A stretch of DNA of 64,000 nt from Planctomycetota bacterium (GCA_016794425.1 JAEUHR010000004.1:48750-112749), one strand, 5' to 3'. Shown: positions 34,091 to 42,551, numbered from the stretch's first letter. A program made the numbers and translations. Notes: generated by a model from the sequence alone, not told the origin.

Positions 34091-34303
34091 ATGGCTGCGA
34101 GCTTCGATTGCGCATCACCCGCCGCGACGAACAGCGGCGCCTACTACGGACCCGCCGCGAACGCCGCGCAGATCACCGGCGTCGTCTGCGGTGTGCGCGT
34201 CGAGACGATCGCCGACGCGACGACGCGCAAGATCCGCTGCATGGACAAACTGATCGACGAACTCGCCAAGGGCAGGCCGATGGCGAAGATCCTGCGCAGC
34301 TGA
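34091..34303 (+). pseudogene. Probable gene remnant, 70 codons
   Basis: Open frame [20 protein letters not shown]... ending [12 protein letters not shown]. The last 50 residues look like a real protein C-terminus ([19 protein letters not shown]), while the first 20 look like random out-of-frame sequence. An in-frame TAG sits 15 bp before the ATG. I do not recognise the family. The simplest reading is the 3' end of a gene whose 5' part was lost at the boundary with the lower-GC segment. A genuine small protein cannot be excluded. Confidence 0.4.
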
Positions 34304-34315
34304 CCGCTGCACTCC

Positions 34316-34948
34316 ATGCACCCTGGTTCGATCCACGTGCTGCCCTGTCCCGGCCCGCTGCGCGCCAGTGTCGTGCTGCTGCACGGCTACGCGTCGCGCG
34401 CCGCCGTGCACCTGGGCGAGGCCGAGGCGTTCGTGTCGCGCCACGTCGAGGTCGTGCTGCCCGATGCGCCGGGGCACGGCGTGCGCGACGACGGGCGGTT
34501 GGCGCGCATCGGCGCGCTGGCCGAAGCCGAACGGCCGGCGGCGATCGTCGCGATCGCGCGCGAATGGTGCGGCGAACTGCCGGCGCTGGCGGCGGCGTGC
34601 CGCGCGCGCGGCGCGCACCACGTCGGCCTCGTCGGCATCTCGATGGGCGGGTTCGCGGCGCTCGGTGCGCTGGCGACGCCGACCGCGGTCGACGCGGTGG
34701 CCGCGCTGCTGGCCGCGCCGCTGCTGGCCGATCCGGCGCGGCTCCGGCGGCCGCTGCCACCGCTGCTGCTCGGCCTCGCCGGCCGCGATCAGGCCGTGCC
34801 GCCCGAGCCGGGACGCGCGTTCGCGCGTGCGCACGGCGCCGAACTGCACGAGTACCCCGCGTCGGAGCACGTGATGCGCGGCGAGGACTGGCGCGACTTG
34901 TGGGCGCGCACCGCGGCGTTCCTGCAGCGCCACCTGGCCGCCGGTTGA
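34316..34948 (+). CDS. Alpha/beta hydrolase
   Basis: 210 residues, ATG at 34316. The alpha/beta hydrolase fold is shown by the oxyanion region VVLLHGYASR, the strand-turn DAPGHG, and the nucleophile elbow GISMGG (Ser about residue 112). The acid is in LLGLAGRDQAV and the catalytic His in ASEHVM. Small cytosolic esterase or thioesterase-like enzymes of this size (YjfP-like dienelactone-hydrolase relatives) match. The substrate is unknown. A sirtuin gene follows 31 bp later on the same strand, so they may be co-transcribed. Confidence 0.9.
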   Translation: MHPGSIHVLPCPGPLRASVVLLHGYASRAAVHLGEAEAFVSRHVEVVLPDAPGHGVRDDGRLARIGALAEAERPAAIVAIAREWCGELPALAAACRARGAHHVGLVGISMGGFAALGALATPTAVDAVAALLAAPLLADPARLRRPLPPLLLGLAGRDQAVPPEPGRAFARAHGAELHEYPASEHVMRGEDWRDLWARTAAFLQRHLAAG

Positions 34949-34979
34949 ACGGCGCCGCGGTGCCGCTTCCGATGCCGGC

Positions 34980-35720
34980 ATGCCGACGAACCCGCACGTG
35001 TTCGTGTTGACCGGCGCCGGCGTCAGCGCGGACTCCGGCGTGCGCACGTTCCGCGACGCCGGCGGCCTGTGGGAAGGCCACCGCGTCGAGGACGTGGCGA
35101 CGCCCGAGGGCTGGGACCGCGATCCGCGCACCGTCTGGCGCTTCTACCAGGAGCGCCGCGCGCAGCTGCGCGAAGTGGCGCCGAACGCCGCGCACCGCGC
35201 GCTGGCGCTGATGGAGGGCGCGCTCGAGGAGGCCGGCCGCGGCTTCACGCTGGTGACGCAGAACGTCGACGACCTGCACGACCGCGCCGGCAGCACCGTG
35301 TTGCACATGCACGGCGAACTGCGCCGCCTGCGCTGCGAACGGTGCGAGCTGGTCGTCGAGGACACGCTGCACCTCGATCCGGGGCGCTTCGTCGAGTGTC
35401 CGGAGTGTGCGCATCCGCGGCTGCGGCCGCACATCGTCTGGTTCGGCGAAGTGCCGTTCCACCTCGACGCGATCGCCGCCGCGATCGCGCGCTGCACGCA
35501 CTTCGTCGCGATCGGCACCAGCGGCCAGGTCTGGCCGGCCGCCGGCCTGCTGGCCGAGGCGCGCGCACGCGGCGCCGCGACGTTCGTGCAGGCGCTGGAA
35601 GCGCCGGCCAACCTCGATCCGCGCGACCGCTTCCATGCGGGCCGGGCCGCCGACGTCGTGCCCGACCTGCTGGCCGCGATCGCGCGCGACATCGGCCTCG
35701 ATGGGCTGACGCCGAGTTGA
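34980..35720 (+). CDS. cobB: NAD-dependent protein deacylase, sirtuin (CobB, class III)
   Basis: 246 residues. The NAD-binding motif GAGVSADSGVRTFRD lies near the N-terminus, followed by TQNVDDLHDRAG, catalytic His in MHGEL, and four zinc cysteines in RCERC...ECPEC. The YxxR motif of class III sirtuins (FYQERR), which binds succinyl or malonyl groups, is present, so desuccinylase activity is likely as well as deacetylase. It removes acyl groups from lysines using NAD in the cytoplasm. The ATG at 34980 is the family start. Confidence 0.96.
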   Translation: MPTNPHVFVLTGAGVSADSGVRTFRDAGGLWEGHRVEDVATPEGWDRDPRTVWRFYQERRAQLREVAPNAAHRALALMEGALEEAGRGFTLVTQNVDDLHDRAGSTVLHMHGELRRLRCERCELVVEDTLHLDPGRFVECPECAHPRLRPHIVWFGEVPFHLDAIAAAIARCTHFVAIGTSGQVWPAAGLLAEARARGAATFVQALEAPANLDPRDRFHAGRAADVVPDLLAAIARDIGLDGLTPS

Positions 35721-35743
35721 GCGATCGCCGCGTCCTGCCCCGG

Positions 35744-36769
35744 TCAGCGAGTGCCGCGGCGCCGCAGCGCCTCGAAGCCGAACAGGCACGCGCCGACCGC
35801 CGCCAGCGCGGCCAGCACGCCGCCGACGCCGAGCGTCGCGCGTTCGCTGTGCAGCGTGCCGAACAGCTGGCCGACGCACAGCACCGCGACCACCGCCAGC
35901 GTCGGCTTGCGGCCGATCCGCGCGACCACGAAGGCGCCGAACGGCGCGCCGACCACGACCACCGGCGCCGCGGCGAGCCAGTGCGCGAACACACCCGGCT
36001 GCAGACCGCCGGTGGCGAGCTTGGTCACGAGGCCGACGACCGAGGCCCACGCCATCGCGCACACGGCGGTCGGGATCGCGATGCGCAGGTCCGCGCGGCC
36101 GAGCAGCACCAGCGCCGTGTAGAGCATCATGTCGGTGCCGACGCCGGCCACCGCGACCACGGTCGCGCCCGACAGCAGGCCGACCACGAAGCCGGCGCGC
36201 GGTGCCCACGCCGCGTCGGCGGGCACGGTCTCGGTCTGCGCCGCGATCGAACCGATGCGCCACAGGTGCAGCACGCCGAAGCTGCCCCACAGCGTCGCGA
36301 ACACCAGCTTGATCCACAGCGCGCTGACGTGCGGCGCGACCAGCAGCACGCCGATCGGCACGCCCAGCGTCGAGCCCGCCAGCGCGCCGCGCAGCGCCGG
36401 CCACGCCAGCGGCTGCCGGCGCGCCAGCACGAACAGCGTCGCGCTGACCATGCCCACCGACTGCGCGGCGAAGCTGAAGTCGCGGCCGAGCTGCGGCGAT
36501 TCGCCGAACAGCAGCACGAGGATCGGGAACGCGACGGTGCCGCCGCCCATCGGCGTCGAGCCCGCCGCGTAGCTGCCGGCCGCCATCGCGACCGCGATCG
36601 GCCAGTGCGCCAGCGCCGTCGCGGTGTGGCCGAGGCCGAACACGACGAATGCCCACGCCGCGTAGAACGCCGCCAGCCAGACGTACCAGGGCCGCAGGTT
36701 CGGCCGCGGTGTCGTCGCCTGCGGCAGCGACGGCGGCGCGGACCGCCTCGGCTCGGCGCGCGCAGCCAC
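35744..36769 (-). CDS. TSUP (TauE/SafE) family membrane transporter
   Basis: 341 residues, GTG start at 36769, 4 bp after the upstream stop. There are eight to nine hydrophobic helices in two halves. The hallmark of the family is seen in AAGSTPMGGGTVAFPILVLL, and the repeat half has LSGATVVAVAGVGTDMMLYTA. TSUP proteins export or import small sulfur or carboxyl anions (sulfite, sulfoacetate, taurine-related). The GTG start is weakly supported by the RBS but gives the usual length. It is probably translated with the preceding SGNH-like gene. Confidence 0.9.
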   Translation of the reverse strand: MAARAEPRRSAPPSLPQATTPRPNLRPWYVWLAAFYAAWAFVVFGLGHTATALAHWPIAVAMAAGSYAAGSTPMGGGTVAFPILVLLFGESPQLGRDFSFAAQSVGMVSATLFVLARRQPLAWPALRGALAGSTLGVPIGVLLVAPHVSALWIKLVFATLWGSFGVLHLWRIGSIAAQTETVPADAAWAPRAGFVVGLLSGATVVAVAGVGTDMMLYTALVLLGRADLRIAIPTAVCAMAWASVVGLVTKLATGGLQPGVFAHWLAAAPVVVVGAPFGAFVVARIGRKPTLAVVAVLCVGQLFGTLHSERATLGVGGVLAALAAVGACLFGFEALRRRGTR

Positions 36770-36773
36770 GGCG

Positions 36774-38000
36774 TCAGAAGAACCTGAGTTCGTGCGCGTC
36801 GGTGGCCGTGAACAGCGGATTGCCGCTGATCGAACTCGGCTGCCAGGCGATGCCCTGCGCCAGCAGCGACAGGCCCGGCCACGTGAACGGCAGCTGGTAC
36901 GACAGCACGAGCGGGCTGCCCAGCGTCAGGCCGGGGCTGATCAGCGACCGGCCGAGGTCGACGCGCACTTCCGGCCACAGCGGCTGCGGGCCCGGCGGCG
37001 CGGTGGTCGGGAACAGGTCGATCAGCAGCCAGCCGATCGCGCCGTCGTAGACGTGGTTCATCGACCGCATCCGCGCGCCGGTCAGCGTGCCGGCCGTGAT
37101 CGGCTTCACGGGATCGGCGGTCCAGGGGTCGGTGCCGGTCGCGGATTCGAGCAGCAGGTGGTCGCCCGAACCGGGGAAGCGGCGCTGCGCCGGGGCCGCG
37201 CACTGGTCGGCCAGGCCGGCCAGGTGGTTCCAGGTCGCGAGGCCGATGCCGTGTGGCGTCAGCATCTGCGACAGCGGGCTCGTCGGTGCGAAGTCCGGCA
37301 CGAGGTCGCAGACCCGCTGGCCGTAGATCGACGAGAAGATGCACATCGCCGCCAGCAGCGTCAGCGTCGGCCGCGGGTGCGACAGGTCCGGGTCGTACCA
37401 GACGGGATCCCACTCGAGCAGCGCCACCGCGTCGCCGACCGCGGCCTTGACCGCGGTGTTGGCGCCGTGGGCGGCGACGATGTCGGCGACCGCGAGGTCG
37501 TAGTTGCCGCGCACCGTCTGGTGCATCTGCAGCGGCGTCGCGAACGGCGTCGGGTAGTAGCCGTGGCCCCAGGCCCGGGCCCAGGTCTGGTAGAGCACCG
37601 CGCGCGCGTTCGGGCTGTGGCTGCGCACGTTGCCGACGATCGCGACCGCGGCGCTGCGGAACGTCGTCGGGTTGAAGCCGAAGTACGGCGTGGCCTCGAG
37701 CGAGTTGCCCTGGATCACCACGTGGTCCCACGACTGCCCGGCGGGCAGCGCGTTGGTGATGTAGGCGACCTGCGTCGCGTTGGTCGCGTGGTACTGCAGC
37801 TGCGACCCGCCGACCAGCGCCTGCACGATGACCGGCGCCGGGTTGCCGGCGTCGATCGCGAGGCGGCGCACGAGCTCCGGCACGCCGTAGCCGAACGAGA
37901 AGAACGAGTAGCTGTTGCCGTAGAACAGCAGGTTCTTGGCCTGCGCCGTGACGCCCGAAGCGAGCCACAGCAGGAACAGCGCGCGGACGAGTCGGAGCAT
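36774..38000 (-). CDS. Secreted SGNH-hydrolase-like protein
   Basis: 408 residues, ATG at 38000. Signal peptide: LRLVRALFLLWLASGVTAQA. The first block LLFYGNSYSFFSFGYG carries the Ser of the SGNH/DUF4886-type fold. DHVVIQGNSLEATP gives the oxyanion Asn, and WYDPDLSHPRPTLTLL supplies the Asp-x-x-His-like catalytic pair. The C-terminal 90 residues are beta-rich and end LLAQGIAWQPSS...ATDAHELRFF, reminiscent of the lineage C-terminal domain. It is probably an esterase or carbohydrate deacetylase on the cell exterior. It shares a 4-bp junction with the TSUP gene. Confidence 0.85.
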   Translation of the reverse strand: MLRLVRALFLLWLASGVTAQAKNLLFYGNSYSFFSFGYGVPELVRRLAIDAGNPAPVIVQALVGGSQLQYHATNATQVAYITNALPAGQSWDHVVIQGNSLEATPYFGFNPTTFRSAAVAIVGNVRSHSPNARAVLYQTWARAWGHGYYPTPFATPLQMHQTVRGNYDLAVADIVAAHGANTAVKAAVGDAVALLEWDPVWYDPDLSHPRPTLTLLAAMCIFSSIYGQRVCDLVPDFAPTSPLSQMLTPHGIGLATWNHLAGLADQCAAPAQRRFPGSGDHLLLESATGTDPWTADPVKPITAGTLTGARMRSMNHVYDGAIGWLLIDLFPTTAPPGPQPLWPEVRVDLGRSLISPGLTLGSPLVLSYQLPFTWPGLSLLAQGIAWQPSSISGNPLFTATDAHELRFF

Positions 38001-38183
38001 GGTGGGGCGAGGGCGGAGCGGGACGACGCCGAAGCGGCGCGACGGGCCGCGCGCGGGGGCGCGAAGCCTAGCGGCGTGACCGGGTCGGCGACAGCGACCG
38101 GCGGCAGGACCCGTGCGGCCGCGGTCCGGCTGCGCGTTACGGCCGAAGGTGCAAGCGCCGGCGAGCACCGCTAGAACGGCGCC

Positions 38184-38444
38184 ATGCAGGACCGCTCGCC
38201 GCCGTCGCCCCAACCGTGGTTCGTCGAACTGGTCGGCTGGTACGGCATGGCCGCGGTCCTCGCCGCCTACGCGCTGTCGACGTTCGAGGTGATCGAGCAG
38301 CGGTGGCTGTTCCAGTGCCTGAACTTCACCGGCGCGGCCGGTGTCGGCTGGGTCTGCTGGCGCAAGCGCACCTGGCAGGCATTCTGGCTCGAGCTGATCT
38401 GGAGCGCGATCGCGCTGGTCGCACTGGTGCGGCTGGCGCTCTGA
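38184..38444 (+). CDS. CBU_0592-family small membrane protein
   Basis: 86 residues with three hydrophobic helices: LVGWYGMAAVLAAYALST, QCLNFTGAAGVGWVC and LELIWSAIALVALVRLAL. The combination GWYGMxAVLxAYAL and QxLNxxGAxG...RxTWQAFWLE is the pattern of the small CBU_0592 family (role unknown), in which the second helix carries a conserved Asn-Gly. The ATG at 38184 is the only plausible start. It is convergent with the acetyltransferase-like gene. Confidence 0.85.
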   Translation: MQDRSPPSPQPWFVELVGWYGMAAVLAAYALSTFEVIEQRWLFQCLNFTGAAGVGWVCWRKRTWQAFWLELIWSAIALVALVRLAL

Positions 38445-38446
38445 CC

Positions 38447-39415
38447 TCAGCCCTGCCGCAGCAGCCAGGCGTCGAGCACGACCTGGGTCTCGGTCCACTG
38501 CAGTTTGTACTGCATCCTCGGTCCCATGTCGTACCGCTCGGCGCGCTCTTCGACGAGCCAGCGCAGTTGCTCGAGCTGCAGCAGATTGCCGATCGACAGC
38601 GCGGCGAGTTCGTCGTCGAACGAGAACTGCTGGCCGCGGTAGACCGCACCCGCCATGCCGCCGAACACGAAGCCGACGTCGCGTTCGCCGCGCCGCGCGA
38701 ACACCACGCGGCCGGCGCCCGCCACCGCGAGCCGCCGCAGCATCGCCGCGTAGAACTCGCGCGACGGCGACTCGGCCATGCCGCAGCGACCGATGCCCTT
38801 CCAGCTGCGCTGCTCGACGTCGAGCATGCGGCGGTAGACCGCGGCGCTCTCGGCCGCGCTGCGCGGCACGTGCCGCTCGAACCCGATGCCGTGCGCCGCC
38901 GCGCGCCGTTCGGCCTGCCGCAGGTTGCGGCGGAAGCGGCCGCTGCGCCGCGACCACCAGCCGTCGAGGCCGCCGTCCAGCGAGGCACTGCACACGACGA
39001 CCGGTTCGAGCCACCGCACGCGGCCGCGCGGCAGCAGCACCGCGGCGATCGCATCGCGGCGCTCGGCACTGGCCGGCAGGCCGCTGACCAGCACGCAGGG
39101 CCGTTCGCCGCGGGCCGCGAAGTCGTCGAGCAACTGGCCGAGCAGCGCCGGTGCGCCGGGGCCGAGCAACGGCGAACCGAACAGCCAGTGCGCCTCGACG
39201 GGCGCGAGCAGCGGCCCGAGCTGCGGCTGCTGCACTTCGGCCAGCGCGAGCAGGCTGCGGCCGTCGCTGCGCAGCCACAGCGGCCGTGCCGGCGCGAAGG
39301 TCTCGTGGAACGACAGCTGCCACTCGGTGCGGCAGCAGAACGGGTCGCCCTGCGGCTCCAGCGCCGCAGCGCGGTTCCAGACGGAGTCCGGGTGGTCGTG
39401 TTCGGCGGGGCTGAT
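38447..39415 (-). CDS. GNAT/FemAB-like N-acetyltransferase (Acetyltransf_6)
   Basis: About 320 residues. The region DDFAARGERPCVLVSGLP... WWSRRSGRFRRNLRQAERRA, FYAAMLRRLAVAGAGRVVFAR and QQFSFDDELAALSIGNLLQLEQLR is the BioF2/FemAB-type acyltransferase pattern, in which two GNAT modules pack together. The start is odd: no ATG, GTG or TTG lies in frame between the end of the next gene and the conserved N-terminus. The nearest standard start is GTG 39604, inside the neighbouring gene. I give the ATC at 39415 as the working limit. This could be a non-canonical start or an error. The aminoacyl or acyl donor is unknown. Confidence 0.75.
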   Translation of the reverse strand: MSPAEHDHPDSVWNRAAALEPQGDPFCCRTEWQLSFHETFAPARPLWLRSDGRSLLALAEVQQPQLGPLLAPVEAHWLFGSPLLGPGAPALLGQLLDDFAARGERPCVLVSGLPASAERRDAIAAVLLPRGRVRWLEPVVVCSASLDGGLDGWWSRRSGRFRRNLRQAERRAAAHGIGFERHVPRSAAESAAVYRRMLDVEQRSWKGIGRCGMAESPSREFYAAMLRRLAVAGAGRVVFARRGERDVGFVFGGMAGAVYRGQQFSFDDELAALSIGNLLQLEQLRWLVEERAERYDMGPRMQYKLQWTETQVVLDAWLLRQG

Positions 39416-39453
39416 GGCCGCCGTTGTAGCGCGGCCGCGCGGTGCGGTCGCGG

Positions 39454-40314
39454 TCAGACGTCGCGGCGCGCTTCGCCGGGGGCCGCGGGTGCGGCCGCGG
39501 GGACGCGCTTGCCGATCGGCAGCTGCACCTCGAAGTAGCGGCGGTCGTCGCCGACCGACGGGCTGTTGTAGGTCATGATGCGCAGCGGCGCCGTCGCCTG
39601 CCACTCGGGCGATGCCGCGAGCCAGGCCTCGAGCCGCGCGCGCATCGCGGCGAGGCGATCGGTCCGTTCGTAACCGCGCGAGCCCAGCGTCAGCACCGTC
39701 ATCGGCGGCACGTCGACCACTTCGGTGCGGCCGTCGCTGCCGAGCGGCCCGAGGTCCTGCGAACCGTACAGGAACGCCATCGTGTCCGGCCGCGCGCCCT
39801 CGGCGTCGTAGTCGACCTGCACCGGCGTGGTCATCGCGATCTCGCGCTGCGTGATGTGGCTCAGCAGCGGCCGGAACGCGACGAAGCTGCCGCGCCGCAT
39901 GCTGGCGCGGACCATCCGGTAGGCGGGGTAGGTGCGGATCTCGAGTTCGTCCAGCGCCGCGAAGCCGGGCACACCGTCCGGCAGGGGTGCTTCCTGGACC
40001 GGCGCGAACGTCAGGTCGGCCGCGAGGTCGCGCACGGCCGCGGCCAGGGCCGGGCCCACCGGCGGGTTCGCGACCAGCCCGGCCGCGCGCGTGTGGGCCA
40101 TCGATCCGACCGGCAGCCGTTCGGCGGCGGTCTGCAACGCGGCCAACAGCCCGGTGCGCGGTTCGCCGTCGGTCTGCAGCGCCGTGGTCAGTGCGGCCGT
40201 GGCGGCGCGGCGCTGCTCCAGGTCCTCCGGCTGCAGCACGCGGGCAGGCGGCGGCGGCTCCTGGGCCGGCATCGGGGCGAACAGAAGGACGAGGAGCGGC
40301 AGCAGCGCGTGCAT
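39454..40314 (-). CDS. SOUL-family heme-binding-like secreted protein
   Basis: 286 residues, ATG at 40314. The signal peptide is HALLPLLVLLFAPMPAQ. A helical N-terminal half is followed by the SOUL/HBP domain at about 120-270. The diagnostic strings are IRTYPAYRMVRASMRRG, HITQREIAMTTPV, VLTLGSRGYERTD and PLRIMTYNSPSVGDDRRYFEV. SOUL proteins bind heme or porphyrin in eukaryotes; bacterial members are uncharacterised. Export makes a role in heme or lipid handling at the envelope possible. Confidence 0.9.
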   Translation of the reverse strand: MHALLPLLVLLFAPMPAQEPPPPARVLQPEDLEQRRAATAALTTALQTDGEPRTGLLAALQTAAERLPVGSMAHTRAAGLVANPPVGPALAAAVRDLAADLTFAPVQEAPLPDGVPGFAALDELEIRTYPAYRMVRASMRRGSFVAFRPLLSHITQREIAMTTPVQVDYDAEGARPDTMAFLYGSQDLGPLGSDGRTEVVDVPPMTVLTLGSRGYERTDRLAAMRARLEAWLAASPEWQATAPLRIMTYNSPSVGDDRRYFEVQLPIGKRVPAAAPAAPGEARRDV

Positions 40315-40357
40315 GGCGCGATGCCGTTCGCCGGGGCCGCCGCAGCGGATGCGCCGG

Positions 40358-41440
40358 TCAGCGGGCCGCGGCGGTGCCGAGGCGGCAGCTCGCCGCCCAG
40401 CCGTCGGGCAGCGCCGTCAGCGCTGCGTCGGACACGACCAGTTCGGCGGGGTCGCCCTGCGGCCGGTGGCGCGTCGCGTCGAGCGGCTCGCCGGCGCCGA
40501 TCGCGCGCAGTGAATCGCCGGCCAGTTCGACGTCGAAGCCCGCGAACACCAGGCGCTGACGCCGCATCGCCCACAGCACCTCGTCGAGCCAGCGCGACAG
40601 CAGCTGGCCTTGGGTCGGCGCCGAGCAGGCGAACGCGACCTGCCGCGCGCGCCGCACGCGCGCCGGGTCGGCGACCACCTCGGCCAGCGCCAGCGCCAGC
40701 TGGCCGAACGCCTCGGCGCGTTCGGCGGCCGTCGCACGCAACACGACGCCGTGGGCGTCGACCGTGCGTTCGCGGCGCGGCGCCGGCTTCGCGTGCACGA
40801 ACGGCACGAAGCGGACCTCGAGCACGTCGCGCGTGTGCACGTCGCCGTGTGCGTCGCGCTGCACGTCGAGCAGGCGCTGGTCGTCGCGCGGCCCGACCGG
40901 CATCACGAGGTGGCCGCCCGGGGCCAGCTGCTCGAGCAGGGCCGGCGGCACCGCGGTGCCGCCGCAGGCGACCAGGATGCCGTCGTACGGGGCGTGTTCG
41001 GGCCAGCCGGCGCCGCCGTCGCCGCAGCGAACGTGCACGTTGGCGTGGCCGAGCGCGCGCAGCCGTTCGGCCGCGGTCGCGGCGAGTTCGGGCACCCGTT
41101 CGACCGTGTGCACGTCCTGCACCAGCCGACCCAGCACCGCGGCCTGGTAGCCGCTGCCCGTGCCGACCTCGAGTACGCGGTGGTGCCGCTGCGGGCGCAG
41201 CAGCGTCGTCATCAGCGCGACCAGGAACGGCTGCGAGATCGTCTGGCCGCAGCTGAGCGGCAGCGCCGCGTCGTCGTAGGCGCGGCGGCGCTGTTCCGGC
41301 GGCACGAACTCCGCGCGCACGGTCGCCGCGATCGCCGCCTCGACGCCGGGGCCGGGCGCGGCGAGGCCGGTCCGCGCCGCGGTGCGGGCGAACTGCTGCC
41401 GGATCGTGTCCAGCATGCGGTCACGTTGGCTCGGGTTCAT
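40358..41440 (-). CDS. pcm: Protein-L-isoaspartate O-methyltransferase fused to an archease-like domain
   Basis: 360 residues, ATG at 41440. Residues 1-215 are PIMT: substrate motif AYDDAALPLSCGQTISQP, SAM site VLEVGTGSGYQAA (89-101), then LEQLAPGGHLVMPVG. The enzyme methylates isoaspartyl residues to start repair. Residues 222-350 are unlike PIMT tails and match the archease fold: RTVDAHGVVLRA (canonical archease has HTAD), LLSRWLDEVLWAM, GEPLDATRHRPQGD. Archease is the cofactor that primes the RtcB RNA ligase. Several archease residues are changed (HTAD to RTVD; the canonical AVTYH block is absent), so it may have lost that activity. The fusion is seen directly; the biology is open. It is divergent from pdxH. 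Confidence 0.9.
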   Translation of the reverse strand: MNPSQRDRMLDTIRQQFARTAARTGLAAPGPGVEAAIAATVRAEFVPPEQRRRAYDDAALPLSCGQTISQPFLVALMTTLLRPQRHHRVLEVGTGSGYQAAVLGRLVQDVHTVERVPELAATAAERLRALGHANVHVRCGDGGAGWPEHAPYDGILVACGGTAVPPALLEQLAPGGHLVMPVGPRDDQRLLDVQRDAHGDVHTRDVLEVRFVPFVHAKPAPRRERTVDAHGVVLRATAAERAEAFGQLALALAEVVADPARVRRARQVAFACSAPTQGQLLSRWLDEVLWAMRRQRLVFAGFDVELAGDSLRAIGAGEPLDATRHRPQGDPAELVVSDAALTALPDGWAASCRLGTAAAR

Positions 41441-41541
41441 GCGGCGCGCGCCGAACGGGGCCGTGGTTGGGCCAGCGCGCCGCCGTGCGCAATACCGCAG
41501 CGCGGCCGCGCCGCGCCGGCCGGGCCGGTACGATCGGCGGG

Positions 41542-42189
41542 ATGCGCGACGACCTGTTCTCCTCGCTGCGCGTCGAATACGGCGACACGCCGCTGACCCG
41601 CGCCGAGATGCCGGCCGACCCGATCGACCTGTTCCGGCAGTGGCTGGCGGCAGCGACCGCCGCCGGCCTCGACGAGCCCAACGGCATGGCGTTCGCGACC
41701 TGCGGCGCCGACGGGCAGCCCCATTGCCGGGTGGTGCTGCTGAAGGTGCTCGACGCGCGCGGCTTCACGTTCTTCACCAACCGCGACAGCGACAAGGGGC
41801 GGCAGCTGGCCGAGAACCCGCGCGCCGCGGCGACCTTCTGGTGGCCGCGGCCGCGCAACCGGCAGGTCCGCGTCGCCGGCCGCGTCGAGGTCGCCGACGA
41901 CGCGGTGTCCGACGCCTACTTCGCCCGGCGCCCGCGCCGCGCGCAGATCTGCAGCGCCGCGTCGCCGCAGAGCCGCCGCATCGACGGCCGGGCCGAACTC
42001 GAGCAGCTGGTCGCGCAGCTCGCCGCCGAAGCCGGCGACCGGCCGATCGTGCGGCCGCCGCAGTGGGGTGGCTACGTGCTGGTGCCCGAGGTGGTCGAGT
42101 TCTGGCAGGGCCGCGATGGTCGACTGCACGATCGGTTCCGCTACCGCCGCGACGGTGCCGTCTGGCAGCTCGACCGCCTGGCGCCGTGA
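41542..42189 (+). CDS. pdxH: Pyridoxamine 5'-phosphate oxidase
   Basis: 215 residues from the ATG at 41542 (an upstream GTG would add unrelated sequence). FMN-dependent oxidase making pyridoxal 5'-phosphate. Family blocks: LTRAEMPADPIDLFRQWL, VVLLKVLDARGFTFFTN, SDKGRQLAENPRAAATFWW and the C-terminal RPPQWGGYVLVPEVVEFWQG followed by LHDRFRYRR. Length and every block match the family. It is divergent from the PIMT-archease gene and convergent with arsR. Confidence 0.97.
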   Translation: MRDDLFSSLRVEYGDTPLTRAEMPADPIDLFRQWLAAATAAGLDEPNGMAFATCGADGQPHCRVVLLKVLDARGFTFFTNRDSDKGRQLAENPRAAATFWWPRPRNRQVRVAGRVEVADDAVSDAYFARRPRRAQICSAASPQSRRIDGRAELEQLVAQLAAEAGDRPIVRPPQWGGYVLVPEVVEFWQGRDGRLHDRFRYRRDGAVWQLDRLAP

Positions 42190-42196
42190 CCGGTCG

Positions 42197-42544
42197 TCAT
42201 GCGCGCCCCCGGCGGCGCGCCGTCGTTCCGGCCTCGGCGGCGGCCAGTTCGCGGACGCGGTCGCACATCAGTTCGCACAGCGCGAACGTGCGCTCGTCGG
42301 CGAGCCGGTAGACGACGTTGAGCCCGTCCTTGCGGCGGGTGACCCAGCCGACGTCGTGCAAGAGGCCGAGGTGCTTGCTGGCGTTGGCCAGCGACAGGCC
42401 CGACGCGTCCGTGAGTTCGCCGACCGTGCGTTCGCCGTCGAACAGCAGGTTCATCAGCACCAGCCGCGACGGCTCGCCGAGCGCGCGGAACTGCTCCGCC
42501 ACGCCGGCCAGCATCGTCGGGGTCATCTTCGCGTGGCGTGGCAC
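42197..42544 (-). CDS. ArsR-family transcriptional regulator of the sulfur operon
   Basis: 115 residues with a winged-helix fold: FRALGEPSRLVLMNLLFDGE, recognition helix in ASGLSLANASKHLGLL, wing VTRRKDGLNVVYR. The last helix has two cysteines in CELMC (90 and 94). BigR/SqrR-type sulfur sensors use a Cys pair split between helix 2 and helix 5; here both are in the last helix, so sensing chemistry may differ. The GTG at 42544 lies 7 bp after the rhodanese stop; the ATG at 42526 is an alternative. It is the last gene of the operon. Its probable operator is the inverted repeat before the first gene. Confidence 0.92.
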   Translation of the reverse strand: MPRHAKMTPTMLAGVAEQFRALGEPSRLVLMNLLFDGERTVGELTDASGLSLANASKHLGLLHDVGWVTRRKDGLNVVYRLADERTFALCELMCDRVRELAAAEAGTTARRRGRA

Positions 42545-42551
42545 GAGCGCC

